Assembly (NCBI GenBank): GCA_035265665.1
Contig: DATFOK010000036.1
Location: 1-17,867, forward strand
Reading direction: 5' to 3'
Source: DASUPK01 sp035265665
GTDB lineage: Bacteria > Actinomycetota > Thermoleophilia > Solirubrobacterales > 70-9
Length of the DNA stretch: 17,867 bases
A program made the translations under genes and the position numbers. A model generated the notes under the pieces. That model had not been told where the DNA came from. It saw only the letters and a program-made list of their open reading frames with translations, and searched no databases. The first letter of the stretch is position 1. Each line of letters opens with the position of its first letter. Shown piece by piece: positions 1 to 6,378 of the stretch.

Positions 1-192
1 CTCACCAAAGAGCGTGAGGTCCTCCTGCTCCGGCTCCTCCCCCGCCCGGATCTCCCGGGCGACCACCGCGCACAGGTTCGCGGCGACCAGCACCTTGAAG
101 CGCTGTTCACGAGGCACCTCCGGCCGCAGCTCAGCGAACAGATACTCGGCTACCGAGTCGAGCAGATCGGCGGCGTCGGGGCGATCCTGCAT
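1..192 (-). CDS. DUF6285 domain protein, C-terminus cut by window edge
   Basis: The frame is open from an ATG at 192 to the left edge, giving 64 residues. It begins MQDRPDAADLLDSVAEYL and continues through VLVAANLCAVVAREI. This opening (MQDRP, then a hydrophobic/acidic helix, then an AAN..A.VARE helix) is what I recognise as the DUF6285 family, a small helical protein of unknown biochemical role. Family members usually sit beside an aminoglycoside-type phosphotransferase and acyl-CoA dehydrogenase genes. Here the ATG overlaps the TGA of the phosphotransferase by one base (TGATG), so the two are almost certainly translationally coupled. The genomic habit suggests an accessory role in acyl-CoA or CoA-ester metabolism, but that is inference. 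The C-terminal part is outside the window. Confidence 0.8.
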   Translation of the reverse strand, partial: MQDRPDAADLLDSVAEYLFAELRPEVPREQRFKVLVAANLCAVVAREIRAGEEPEQEDLTLFGE

Positions 193-1214
193 CAGGTGGT
201 GGGAGGGTGCTCCGCAGGCGTAGCCGAGGGGCAACCCGTTCGATGTTGGACCAGCTGGAGGAAGTCGCACTCCGGCTCACAGATCCGGCGGCCCAGGGAG
301 GCGAGCTCATGGCTGCGGCGGACACCGGTGAGGTGGTCGTGGGCCTGCCGGGCACAGATCACCGCCCACTTGACGTTCCCAAAGGCCTCCCAATAGCGGA
401 CGCGGTCACGGTCGATCGGCGCGCCGCCGGCCGCCTCATAGGCGGTGGCGAACTCGTCTAGCTGCCCGACGCCCGCCACCGGGCGGTCGTCGTTGCCGAA
501 GCGCCAGGAGCGGATGCAGAGCCAGCCGACGTCCTCGGCGGGATCTCCGAGATGGGCGAGCTCCCAGTCGATCACGGCGGCGAGCCCGCGCTCGTCGACG
601 ATGAAGTTCCCGAGCCTGAAATCGCCGTGCACGAGCCGCTGCTCCGCTGGCTCCGGTGCGTTCGCCCGCAACCAGCGCAGGCCGAGCTCGACGGCCGGCA
701 GCGGCTCGCCGATCTCGTCCAGCTGGCTCTCCCACTCGGAGATCTGAGCGAGGGCCGGGTCGCCCTTCGGCTCGGGCAGCACAGCGTTCAGGCTGGCCGG
801 GTCGATTGAGTGAATGCGGGCCAGCGCCACGCCGAGCTGCGTCGTGAGTCGCGAGCGGGCGGTCTCGTAGTCCGGCTTACGGAGGATTCGCGGGGCGACC
901 GATGTCCCGTCAATGAAGGGCATGAGGATGCCGGCGGTGCCGAGGCGGCCGCCTGCCGGCTCGAATGCCAACGGCTCCGGAACAGCGACGCCGGCCTCCG
1001 AAGCACGTGCAATCAAGGAGAACTCATCCGAGAGCGGGACGAGCGAGGCAGATCCCTCAGGATCGCGGCGAAGAACCCAGCGGCCCTCCCCGGCCTCGAT
1101 CAGCCAGGTCTCGCGCGAGGCGCCACCCGGGATGGGGCTGAGCGAAAGCTCGCCGGGGTCGGCATCGACATCGGCGATCAACGAGCGGACGCTCTCAGTA
1201 CTCGGCTCAGGCAC
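192..1214 (-). CDS. Phosphotransferase family protein (APH/choline-kinase fold)
   Basis: 340 residues with a kinase-like APH fold. An N-lobe occupies about residues 25-105, with a glycine-rich PGGASRETW loop near 29-37 and the WVLRRDP strand that supplies the ATP-contacting basic residue. The C-lobe has the catalytic loop VHGDFRLGNF (H196-G197-D198) and the metal-binding segment VIDWELAHLGDPAEDVGW (D216). This subgroup resembles the kinase domain of ACAD10/ACAD11 and is usually linked to acyl-CoA dehydrogenases, so a hydroxy-acyl substrate is more likely than an antibiotic; the substrate is not provable from sequence. The start is GTG at 1214. No Shine-Dalgarno sequence precedes it, but a TAGGCT hexamer lies nine bases upstream, suggesting a leaderless transcript. 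It is coupled downstream to the DUF6285 gene, and a nested palindrome lies just upstream (1240-1282). Confidence 0.85.
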   Translation of the reverse strand: MPEPSTESVRSLIADVDADPGELSLSPIPGGASRETWLIEAGEGRWVLRRDPEGSASLVPLSDEFSLIARASEAGVAVPEPLAFEPAGGRLGTAGILMPFIDGTSVAPRILRKPDYETARSRLTTQLGVALARIHSIDPASLNAVLPEPKGDPALAQISEWESQLDEIGEPLPAVELGLRWLRANAPEPAEQRLVHGDFRLGNFIVDERGLAAVIDWELAHLGDPAEDVGWLCIRSWRFGNDDRPVAGVGQLDEFATAYEAAGGAPIDRDRVRYWEAFGNVKWAVICARQAHDHLTGVRRSHELASLGRRICEPECDFLQLVQHRTGCPSATPAEHPPTT

Positions 1215-1223
1215 CTGGCCAGG

Positions 1224-1229
1224 AGCCTA
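1224..1229 (-). promoter_or_regulatory. Putative -10 element of the phosphotransferase operon
   Basis: The minus strand reads TAGGCT here, matching the TANNNT form of actinobacterial -10 boxes, nine bases before the GTG start at 1214. No convincing -35 box is visible. The position expected for one (about 1247-1252) abuts the inner palindrome at 1253-1269, so a regulator bound there could act directly on polymerase. Inference from pattern only. Confidence 0.35.
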
Positions 1230-1239
1230 ATCCCGCGGC

Positions 1240-1282
1240 ATTTGTCGACTTGGTTCCGCTATGCGGAACTAACGCGACAAAT
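1240..1282. repeat. Nested palindrome (possible operator plus terminator)
   Basis: Outer arms ATTTGTCG (1240-1247) and CGACAAAT (1275-1282) are perfect complements. Inside them, GTTCCGC (1253-1259) and GCGGAAC (1263-1269) form a perfect 7-bp palindrome with a 3-base loop (TAT). Pairs 1250-1272, 1251-1271 and a G-T at 1252-1270 extend the inner stem, leaving only a 2x2 mismatch between stems. The last base overlaps the first base of the sepIVA-like stop codon. As RNA it could end sepIVA-like transcription, although no T-tract follows. As DNA the inner palindrome looks like an operator for the phosphotransferase operon; GTTCCGC half-sites spaced by three bases are reminiscent of IclR-family sites, which is my inference. 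Confidence 0.8.
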
Positions 1283-1749
1283 CAGCCGATCTCGGAGGGC
1301 TCGCGCTCGCGGCCCTGGAGCCGGTCGCGACCGCGCTGCACTGCCTGGAGGAACTTCTGGAGGTTGACCTCGAGGGTCGAGAGGATGTCGTCGGCGTAGT
1401 CCTCGGCGCCGAGCCGGATCTCACGCTCGCGCTCCCGCGCCTCCTCGACGATCTCTTCGGCGGCGCGCTCGGCCTGGCGGGTGATCTCCTCATTCGCGAC
1501 GAGGCGGGCCTGCTGCTCGCGGGCCTCCTTGACGATTCGCTCGGCCTCGCGCTTCGCCTCGGCGAGCATCTCCTGCCGCTCCTTGACGATCCAGCGCGCC
1601 TGCTTGATCTCCTCGGGGATCGTCGCGCGCATCTGGTCGAGGAGGTCGTAGATCTCCTCGCGGTCGACGCGCACCTGATCCGTGAGCGGCACCGGCCGCG
1701 CGTTGTGGACCAGGTCGTCGAGCTTGTCGATCAGTACTAGAACGTCCAT
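1282..1749 (-). CDS. SepIVA/DivIVA-like coiled-coil protein
   Basis: 155 residues. The N-terminus (MDVLVLIDKLDDLVHNARPVP, then RVDREEIYDLLDQMRATIPEEI) aligns by eye with the N-terminal region of mycobacterial SepIVA (Rv2927c). It is followed by a long, highly charged Ala/Glu/Arg coiled coil from about 45 to 120, then a helix with DILSTLEVNLQKFLQAVQRGR, which matches the SepIVA C-terminal segment. SepIVA is a DivIVA-type septum factor needed for cell division in mycobacteria. The protein is much shorter than the roughly 245-residue mycobacterial one, mainly in the coiled coil. It could also be annotated as an ATP-synthase-b-like or generic DivIVA protein. The start is ATG at 1749 with no clear Shine-Dalgarno; a TAAGCT hexamer lies 13 bases upstream. 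It follows coaD by about 100 bases. The DUF177 and rpmF genes that accompany sepIVA in mycobacteria are not here. Confidence 0.7.
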   Translation of the reverse strand: MDVLVLIDKLDDLVHNARPVPLTDQVRVDREEIYDLLDQMRATIPEEIKQARWIVKERQEMLAEAKREAERIVKEAREQQARLVANEEITRQAERAAEEIVEEAREREREIRLGAEDYADDILSTLEVNLQKFLQAVQRGRDRLQGREREPSEIG

Positions 1750-1850
1750 CTGAGGTCGCTAAAGCTTACGCATCGGGCAAAGTCGTCGGCTCCGGGGGCC
1801 GCTTCATCGCCGATCTGCAAGCGTCCGCCCACCCCCCGCGCACGAGCGAA

Positions 1851-2351
1851 TCAGCGCGTCAGCCGTTCCGCAAGCACTTTTGCAACCGGTGCCGGAACCA
1901 GATCGCCGATGTCCCCCCCGAAGGTGGCGATCTCCTTCACCCCGGTCGAGGAGAGGAAGCTGAAGTTCGCCGACGCGAAGATGTACATCGACTCGATCTC
2001 CGGGGCGAGCTTCCGGTTCAGCTGGTTCATCTCGAACTCGTACTCGAAGTCCGAGATCGCCCGCAGCCCCTTGACTACTGCGATCGCGTCGTGCTCGCGG
2101 GCGAAGTCGACCAACAGGTTGGACATGACCCCGACCTCGACATTGCCGAGGTCGGCCGTGGCGTCCTCGATGAACTGCTTCCGCTCCTCGGCCGTGAACA
2201 GCGTCTTCTCCTTGCGGACGGGGTTGTTGACCACCCCGACCACGACCTTGTCGAAGACCTTGGCGGCACGGCTGATCACGTCCAGGTGCCCGTTGGTCAC
2301 CGGGTCATAGCTCCCCGGGCAGATCGCGACCCGCGGATTCTCGTCACTCAC
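1851..2351 (-). CDS. coaD: Pantetheine-phosphate adenylyltransferase
   Basis: 166 residues, close to the usual 160. CoaD transfers AMP from ATP to 4'-phosphopantetheine to make dephospho-CoA, the penultimate step of CoA synthesis, in the cytosol. Diagnostic features are the nucleotidyltransferase motif GSYDPVTNGHLD (TNGH at 19-22), the KGLRAISDFEYEFEMNQLNR block (from 94) that binds phosphopantetheine and the phosphates, and the SSTGVKE motif (134-140) near the C-terminus. The start is GTG at 2351; it overlaps the TGA of rsmD as GTGA, so coaD is translationally coupled to rsmD. The rsmD-coaD pair is a widely conserved neighbourhood. No catalytic residue appears to be missing. Confidence 0.97.
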   Translation of the reverse strand: MSDENPRVAICPGSYDPVTNGHLDVISRAAKVFDKVVVGVVNNPVRKEKTLFTAEERKQFIEDATADLGNVEVGVMSNLLVDFAREHDAIAVVKGLRAISDFEYEFEMNQLNRKLAPEIESMYIFASANFSFLSSTGVKEIATFGGDIGDLVPAPVAKVLAERLTR

Positions 2352-2884
2352 GTTCCGTCACTCCCGTAGATCCGGATCAATGTGTCGCCGTACGCGCGTT
2401 CCTTCACGACCGGGAGCCCGAGGGCCAGCGGCCGGTCGGGTGAGGTCTCGACCATCACGCGGCCGCCTCCGGCGAGCACGGCGGGTATGAGCGGGACGAG
2501 ATCGGCCCCAAGGCGGTCGGCGAGTTCATACGGCGGGTCGCAGAGTATGAGATCGAAGGGTCCTTGCTCGGCGCGCCGCAGGAACCGGAGTGCGTCCGCC
2601 CGGATGACCTGGGCACGCTCCCCCAGGCCGAGGTCGTCGGCATTCCGCCGCGCCGGCGCGGTTTGGGTGTCGACCAGCACCAATTGGGTCGCCCCTCGGG
2701 AGAGCGCCTCGATGCCGAGCGCGCCACTGCCGCAGAACAGATCGAGGACGCTCGCTCCCTCCACACTGCCGAGCATCGAGAAGATCGCCTCACGCACCTT
2801 CCCGGTGGTCGGTCGCACGCCGCCCTTCGGCACGTAGAGCCGACGGCCCTTCAGCTCACCTCCAGTCACCCGGATCTCCGCCAT
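2348..2884 (-). CDS. rsmD: 16S rRNA (guanine(966)-N2)-methyltransferase
   Basis: 178 residues. RsmD uses S-adenosylmethionine to methylate N2 of G966 in helix 31 of 16S rRNA during small-subunit assembly. The N-terminal strand RVTGGELKGRRL and the PTTGKVREAIFSML segment are typical of the family. The SAM-binding Rossmann motif VLDLFCGSGALGIEA is at about 46-60, and the catalytic DPPY motif of N2-guanine/N6-adenine methyltransferases is at 116-119. The ATG start at 2884 is two bases after the recG stop, and the stop overlaps the coaD start by three bases, so recG-rsmD-coaD reads as one transcription unit. Confidence 0.96.
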   Translation of the reverse strand: MAEIRVTGGELKGRRLYVPKGGVRPTTGKVREAIFSMLGSVEGASVLDLFCGSGALGIEALSRGATQLVLVDTQTAPARRNADDLGLGERAQVIRADALRFLRRAEQGPFDLILCDPPYELADRLGADLVPLIPAVLAGGGRVMVETSPDRPLALGLPVVKERAYGDTLIRIYGSDGT

Positions 2885-2886
2885 CG

Positions 2887-5076
2887 CTACGCGGAGATCT
2901 GCTCACGCCGCTCATCACCGAAGCGCCGCCGTGCCTCGTCCATCAGTGGGCCCAGCGAAGCTGCCTCGAGCGACCCGTGCCGCTCACGCAGCTCCAGAAC
3001 CCGGCGGCGCGCCTCGAGCAGGAGCGAGGTGTCCTCGGGCAGCGTGGCGGCGCGAAAGCGCGGCAACCCGTGCTGGCGGGTGCCGAGGATCTCGCCCTCG
3101 CCGCGAATCGAGAGGTCGACCTCCGCCAGGGCAAAGCCGTCGCCCTGCTCCGCGATCGCGTCCAGGCGTGCACGCGCCGCCTCCGACTCCGGATCGCCGA
3201 AGAGGATGCAGAAGGAGGGATGCTTCCCGCGGCCGACACGACCGCGCAACTGGTGGAGCTGGGAGAGGCCGAAGCGCTCGGCGCCCTCGACCAGCATCAC
3301 GGTCGCGTTGGGGACGTCGATACCCACCTCGATCACCGTCGTCGCGACCAGGACATCGGGCTCGCCGGAGACGAAGGAGTCCATCGCGCGAGCCTTCTGC
3401 TCGGAGGTCATCTGGCCGTGGAGCAGGGCCACCCGGAAGTCGCGGAGCTCGCTCGCGGCGAGCCGCTTCGCCTCGGCCTCGGCGGCCTTCGCCTGCACCG
3501 CCTCCGAGTCCGCCACCAACGGGCAGACCACGAAGGCCTGGCGCCCCTCGCGCAGCCGGGCGCGGATGAAGTCGTAGGCGGCGGGCCTGCTCTCCTCGTC
3601 CACGACGCGCGTCGTGATCGGCTGCCGGCCCGCGGGCAACTCGCGCAGCGCGGTGGTGTCGAGATCGCCGTACGCCGTCAGCGAGAGTGTCCGGGGGATC
3701 GGCGTGGCGGTCATGTGGAGCACATGCGGGAGGCGACCGCCCGGCCCCTTCGCGTCGAGCGCGGCGCGCTGTCGCACACCGAACCGATGCTGCTCATCGA
3801 CCACGGCGACGGCCAGCGAGGAGAACTCCACCGCCTCCTCGATCAGGGCGTGGGTGCCGACCACGAGTTGTGGCTGGCCGGCCGCGAGCGACTCCAGCAG
3901 CGCGCGGCGGCGCGCCGGGGACGTGGCCGAGGTGAGCAGGGTGACCGGCGCGGGCCCCGCAGCAAGCAGCGTCTCCAGCGTGCGGAAGTGCTGTTCGGCA
4001 AGAGTCTCGGTCGGCGCCATGAGGGCCGCCTGGTGCCCCGCCTCGATCGCGCGCAGCATCGCGTAGAGAGCGACGACGGTCTTGCCGCTACCTACCTCTC
4101 CCATCAACAACCGCTGCATCGGCTGCGCCCCGGCCAGGTCCTCGTCGATCTCCTCGATCGCCCGGCGCTGGTCGCCGGTGAGCTCGAAGGGCAGAGACTC
4201 CAGCCACGCCTCCACCCGGGAACCCCGCTCCGGAAGGGGGATGCCACGATCGCCGGAGACCCGCCGGCCTCGGCGGGACACCAGCGCGGCCTGGTAGAGG
4301 AACAGCTCCTCGAAGGCGAGCCGCTCACGGGCCGCCTCGGCGGCATGCTCGTCGGCCGGGAAGTGAGACGCCACCAGCGCGTCCTCGACGGCGGCCATCC
4401 TCAGCTCCCGGCGGAGTCGGCCCGGCACCGGCTCGACGGCGTGACGCGCCTGGGCGATCGCCTGCCAGACCCACTCGCGGATCCGCTGCGGGCGCAGCCG
4501 CTCGCTCGCCGGGTGGACGGGGACGATGCCGGTGGTGTGCAGGCCGGCCTCCGATGAGTCGAGGAATTCGTGCTCGGAGACGTTGAGGCCCCGCTTCTCG
4601 AGCTTGCCGTGCAGGAGGAGCCGCGTCCCCGGCTGCAGCCGGTCCGCGAGCCACGCGCGGTTGAACCAGACGGCCTTCGCCCTGCCGCTCGAGTCGGACA
4701 CCTGGGCCTCGAGGATGGTCAGCCGCCGGCGACGGGTGGGCCGCACCTTCGCGCTGACCACCTCGACCTCCACGGTCGCCTCCTCCCCCAGTCGCAACTC
4801 GGCTAGAGCCACGGGCTCGGCGCGGTCGCGATAGCCGTGCGGGAGATGGCGGAGCAGATCGCCGAGGCTCGCGATCCCCATCTCTTCGGCGGCGGCCGCC
4901 AGCTTGGGACCGGCGCCGCGCAGCTTGGTGATCGGCGCATCGAGGACCGAGGGCCGCGGCATGCTCTTCAGCGGGGCTGTGAGCAGCCGCTCTCGCTCGA
5001 GCGGCTCGCCGCTGGCGAGCGCGCGAGGCAGATACGCACCGCCCCGCTCGGCGGTGCGGTCGAGGGCCGCTTCCAT
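2887..5076 (-). CDS. recG: ATP-dependent DNA helicase RecG
   Basis: 729 residues from ATG 5076. RecG remodels stalled replication forks and branched recombination intermediates. After a 38-residue lead comes the wedge domain, beginning LDAPITKLRGAGPKLA, with its OB-fold and HLPHGYRDR. The helicase core then shows Walker A GEVGSGKT (326-333), the DEQH box (427-430), TATPIPRTL, and the RecG block ending RGRVGRG (611-617). It ends with the family's RFGDE-type tail. The frame is open further upstream to 5532, but that stretch is only the antisense of the DUF427 gene. ATG 5076 is preferred because codons from there on have GC-rich third positions and a TAGCCT hexamer lies ten bases upstream. ATG 4962 (MPRPSVLDAP, 691 residues) is the main alternative. 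It is first gene of the recG-rsmD-coaD unit. Confidence 0.95.
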   Translation of the reverse strand: MEAALDRTAERGGAYLPRALASGEPLERERLLTAPLKSMPRPSVLDAPITKLRGAGPKLAAAAEEMGIASLGDLLRHLPHGYRDRAEPVALAELRLGEEATVEVEVVSAKVRPTRRRRLTILEAQVSDSSGRAKAVWFNRAWLADRLQPGTRLLLHGKLEKRGLNVSEHEFLDSSEAGLHTTGIVPVHPASERLRPQRIREWVWQAIAQARHAVEPVPGRLRRELRMAAVEDALVASHFPADEHAAEAARERLAFEELFLYQAALVSRRGRRVSGDRGIPLPERGSRVEAWLESLPFELTGDQRRAIEEIDEDLAGAQPMQRLLMGEVGSGKTVVALYAMLRAIEAGHQAALMAPTETLAEQHFRTLETLLAAGPAPVTLLTSATSPARRRALLESLAAGQPQLVVGTHALIEEAVEFSSLAVAVVDEQHRFGVRQRAALDAKGPGGRLPHVLHMTATPIPRTLSLTAYGDLDTTALRELPAGRQPITTRVVDEESRPAAYDFIRARLREGRQAFVVCPLVADSEAVQAKAAEAEAKRLAASELRDFRVALLHGQMTSEQKARAMDSFVSGEPDVLVATTVIEVGIDVPNATVMLVEGAERFGLSQLHQLRGRVGRGKHPSFCILFGDPESEAARARLDAIAEQGDGFALAEVDLSIRGEGEILGTRQHGLPRFRAATLPEDTSLLLEARRRVLELRERHGSLEAASLGPLMDEARRRFGDERREQISA

Positions 5077-5086
5077 AGCCCGACAG

Positions 5087-5092
5087 AGGCTA
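5087..5092 (-). promoter_or_regulatory. Putative -10 element of recG
   Basis: The minus strand reads TAGCCT (TANNNT form) ten bases before ATG 5076, with no Shine-Dalgarno in between. This implies a leader of only a few bases. No -35 match was found. It supports the 5076 start for recG over the internal ATG 4962. Inference from position and pattern. Confidence 0.3.
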
Positions 5093-5129
5093 GGCGTAAC
5101 GTTGGATGCTCCCCCCTGGACCAGGTCAC

Positions 5130-5615
5130 ATGAAGGCGCAGAAAGCCAAGGAGTCCGTCTGGGACTACCCCCGTCCGCCACGGGTGGAGCCGGTCGATCG
5201 CCACGTCCGGGTCGTACTCGGCGGCGAGACGATCGCGGAGAGCGACCGGGCGCTGCGCGTGCTAGAGACCGCCAGTCCGCCGACGGTCTACATCCCGCGG
5301 GACGACGTCCGTGAGGAGGTCCTGATCGAGGCGGGCGACGATGCCCATACCTACTGCGAGTGGAAAGGCACGGCCTCTTACGTGCACGCAGAGGCGGGCG
5401 GCAAGCGGGCCAACAGGGTGGCCTGGTTCTACCCGGAGCCGAAGCCGGGCTTCGAGCAGCTGCGCGACCACTTCGCCTTCTACGCGCGTCGAGTGGATGC
5501 GGCGTACCTGGATGATGAGGAGGTGACCCCACAGCCGGGCGCGTACTACGGCGGCTGGATCACCGAGGAGATCGAGGGCCCGTTCAAGGGCGAGCCGGGC
5601 TCGGAGGGCTGGTGA
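5130..5615 (+). CDS. DUF427 domain protein
   Basis: 161 residues. The segment VRVVLGGETIAESDRALRVL, the PPTVYIPRDDVR strand and the YCEWKGTASYV motif are the recognisable core of DUF427 (NTP_transf_9 in Pfam naming), a small beta-barrel-like family with no settled function. C-terminal VAWFYPEPKPGFEQLRDHFAFY completes the domain. The start is taken at ATG 5130 (MKAQKAKESVWDYPRPPRVE), where family-like sequence begins; an in-frame ATG at 5106 would add only MLPPGPGH. It is divergent from recG. It ends exactly where the GST-like gene on the other strand ends: the two stops form the palindrome TGATCA with no spacer. It interrupts an otherwise minus-strand block, so it is probably an added accessory gene. 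Confidence 0.8.
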   Translation: MKAQKAKESVWDYPRPPRVEPVDRHVRVVLGGETIAESDRALRVLETASPPTVYIPRDDVREEVLIEAGDDAHTYCEWKGTASYVHAEAGGKRANRVAWFYPEPKPGFEQLRDHFAFYARRVDAAYLDDEEVTPQPGAYYGGWITEEIEGPFKGEPGSEGW

Positions 5616-6377
5616 TCAGACGGCGGCCGAGGTTCCCCGATGCCGCCTCCACATCTCGCGCATCCAGTCGAGGGCAGGGTGATGGCGCATCGGCTCGAGG
5701 AACTTCCAGCGCGGCGGATCGGGAAGCTCGTAGGGGAACTCGGGCGGCCAGACCAGGGGATAGAGCAGGGCCGCCGCGGTCAGGTCCGCGACCGTGAAGC
5801 TCTCGCCGACCAGGTAGTCCCTTCCATTGCGCTCGGACTCGATCCGATCTAGCGCCGCGGCGAGGGTCTCCCTACTGCGCTCGACCGCCGCCTCCGTGAA
5901 GTCGTAGCGTCGATTCATATACCTCCAGACGACGGGGAAAGCGACCCGCAGACGTACCCTCGCCACTCGCGCACTGAGCTTCGGCTGATCGGTGGTCATG
6001 AAGGCCAGGCCGTAGTCCAGGTTCTCCCGGAGCTCCCAGAAGCCCACCCGGCGCATGTCGTGACCGGCGTGCTCGTCGAAGAAGTCCTCGAGCTCAAGTG
6101 CGCGCCCTCGCTCCTGCGGGTCGGCGGGGTAGACCGGCGGTTCCGGCTTGCGAGTCTCCAGCGCGGCGATGATCGCGGTCGAATCGACGATCCGCCTGCC
6201 GTCGAGATCGATCGCGGGCAGGGTCCGATCCCCGCGGGAGAGCCAGAGGCCTCGGAAACCTCCGGGCGTCACGGACCGCCGCCGATGGGGGATGCGCTTG
6301 AAGTCGAGCGCCCAGCGGGCCTTCTCGTTGTAGTTCGAGAAGCTGTACTGCCAGAGGACGGGCAGTTCGTCGCTCAC
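5616..6377 (-). CDS. Glutathione S-transferase-like protein
   Basis: 253 residues from GTG 6377. The N-terminal thioredoxin-like domain opens LPVLWQYSFSNYNEKARWAL, where the SNYNEKAR segment is the GST active-site helix region. It continues with TLPAIDLDGRRIVDSTAIIAALE, the cis-Pro and Glu/Asp-Ser glutathione-site pattern. The C-terminal all-helical domain contains NGRDYLVGESFTVADLTAAALL, the usual GST N-capping box region. The start is one base after the fakA-like stop (TGA, C, GTG), with no ribosome binding site, so translation is probably coupled. Longer upstream frame is antisense/overlap of the previous gene's end and is rejected. Many actinobacteria use mycothiol rather than glutathione, so the thiol used is uncertain. 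Confidence 0.82.
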   Translation of the reverse strand: MSDELPVLWQYSFSNYNEKARWALDFKRIPHRRRSVTPGGFRGLWLSRGDRTLPAIDLDGRRIVDSTAIIAALETRKPEPPVYPADPQERGRALELEDFFDEHAGHDMRRVGFWELRENLDYGLAFMTTDQPKLSARVARVRLRVAFPVVWRYMNRRYDFTEAAVERSRETLAAALDRIESERNGRDYLVGESFTVADLTAAALLYPLVWPPEFPYELPDPPRWKFLEPMRHHPALDWMREMWRRHRGTSAAV

Positions 6378-6378
6378 G

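Noticed and set aside
192..1214. Aminoglycoside resistance kinase
   Set aside because: The APH fold is shared, but the sequence and the coupled DUF6285 gene point to the ACAD10/11-like subgroup associated with acyl-CoA metabolism.
2977..4557. 526-codon plus-strand open frame opposite recG
   Set aside because: It lies wholly inside recG, which has all helicase motifs. Long antisense frames are common in GC-rich DNA, and this one is rich in Arg/Gly/Leu with no recognisable domain.
5077..5532. N-terminal 152-codon extension of the recG frame
   Set aside because: It is antisense to the DUF427 gene, is Pro/Arg-rich, and its codons just upstream of 5076 lack the GC-rich third positions of recG.
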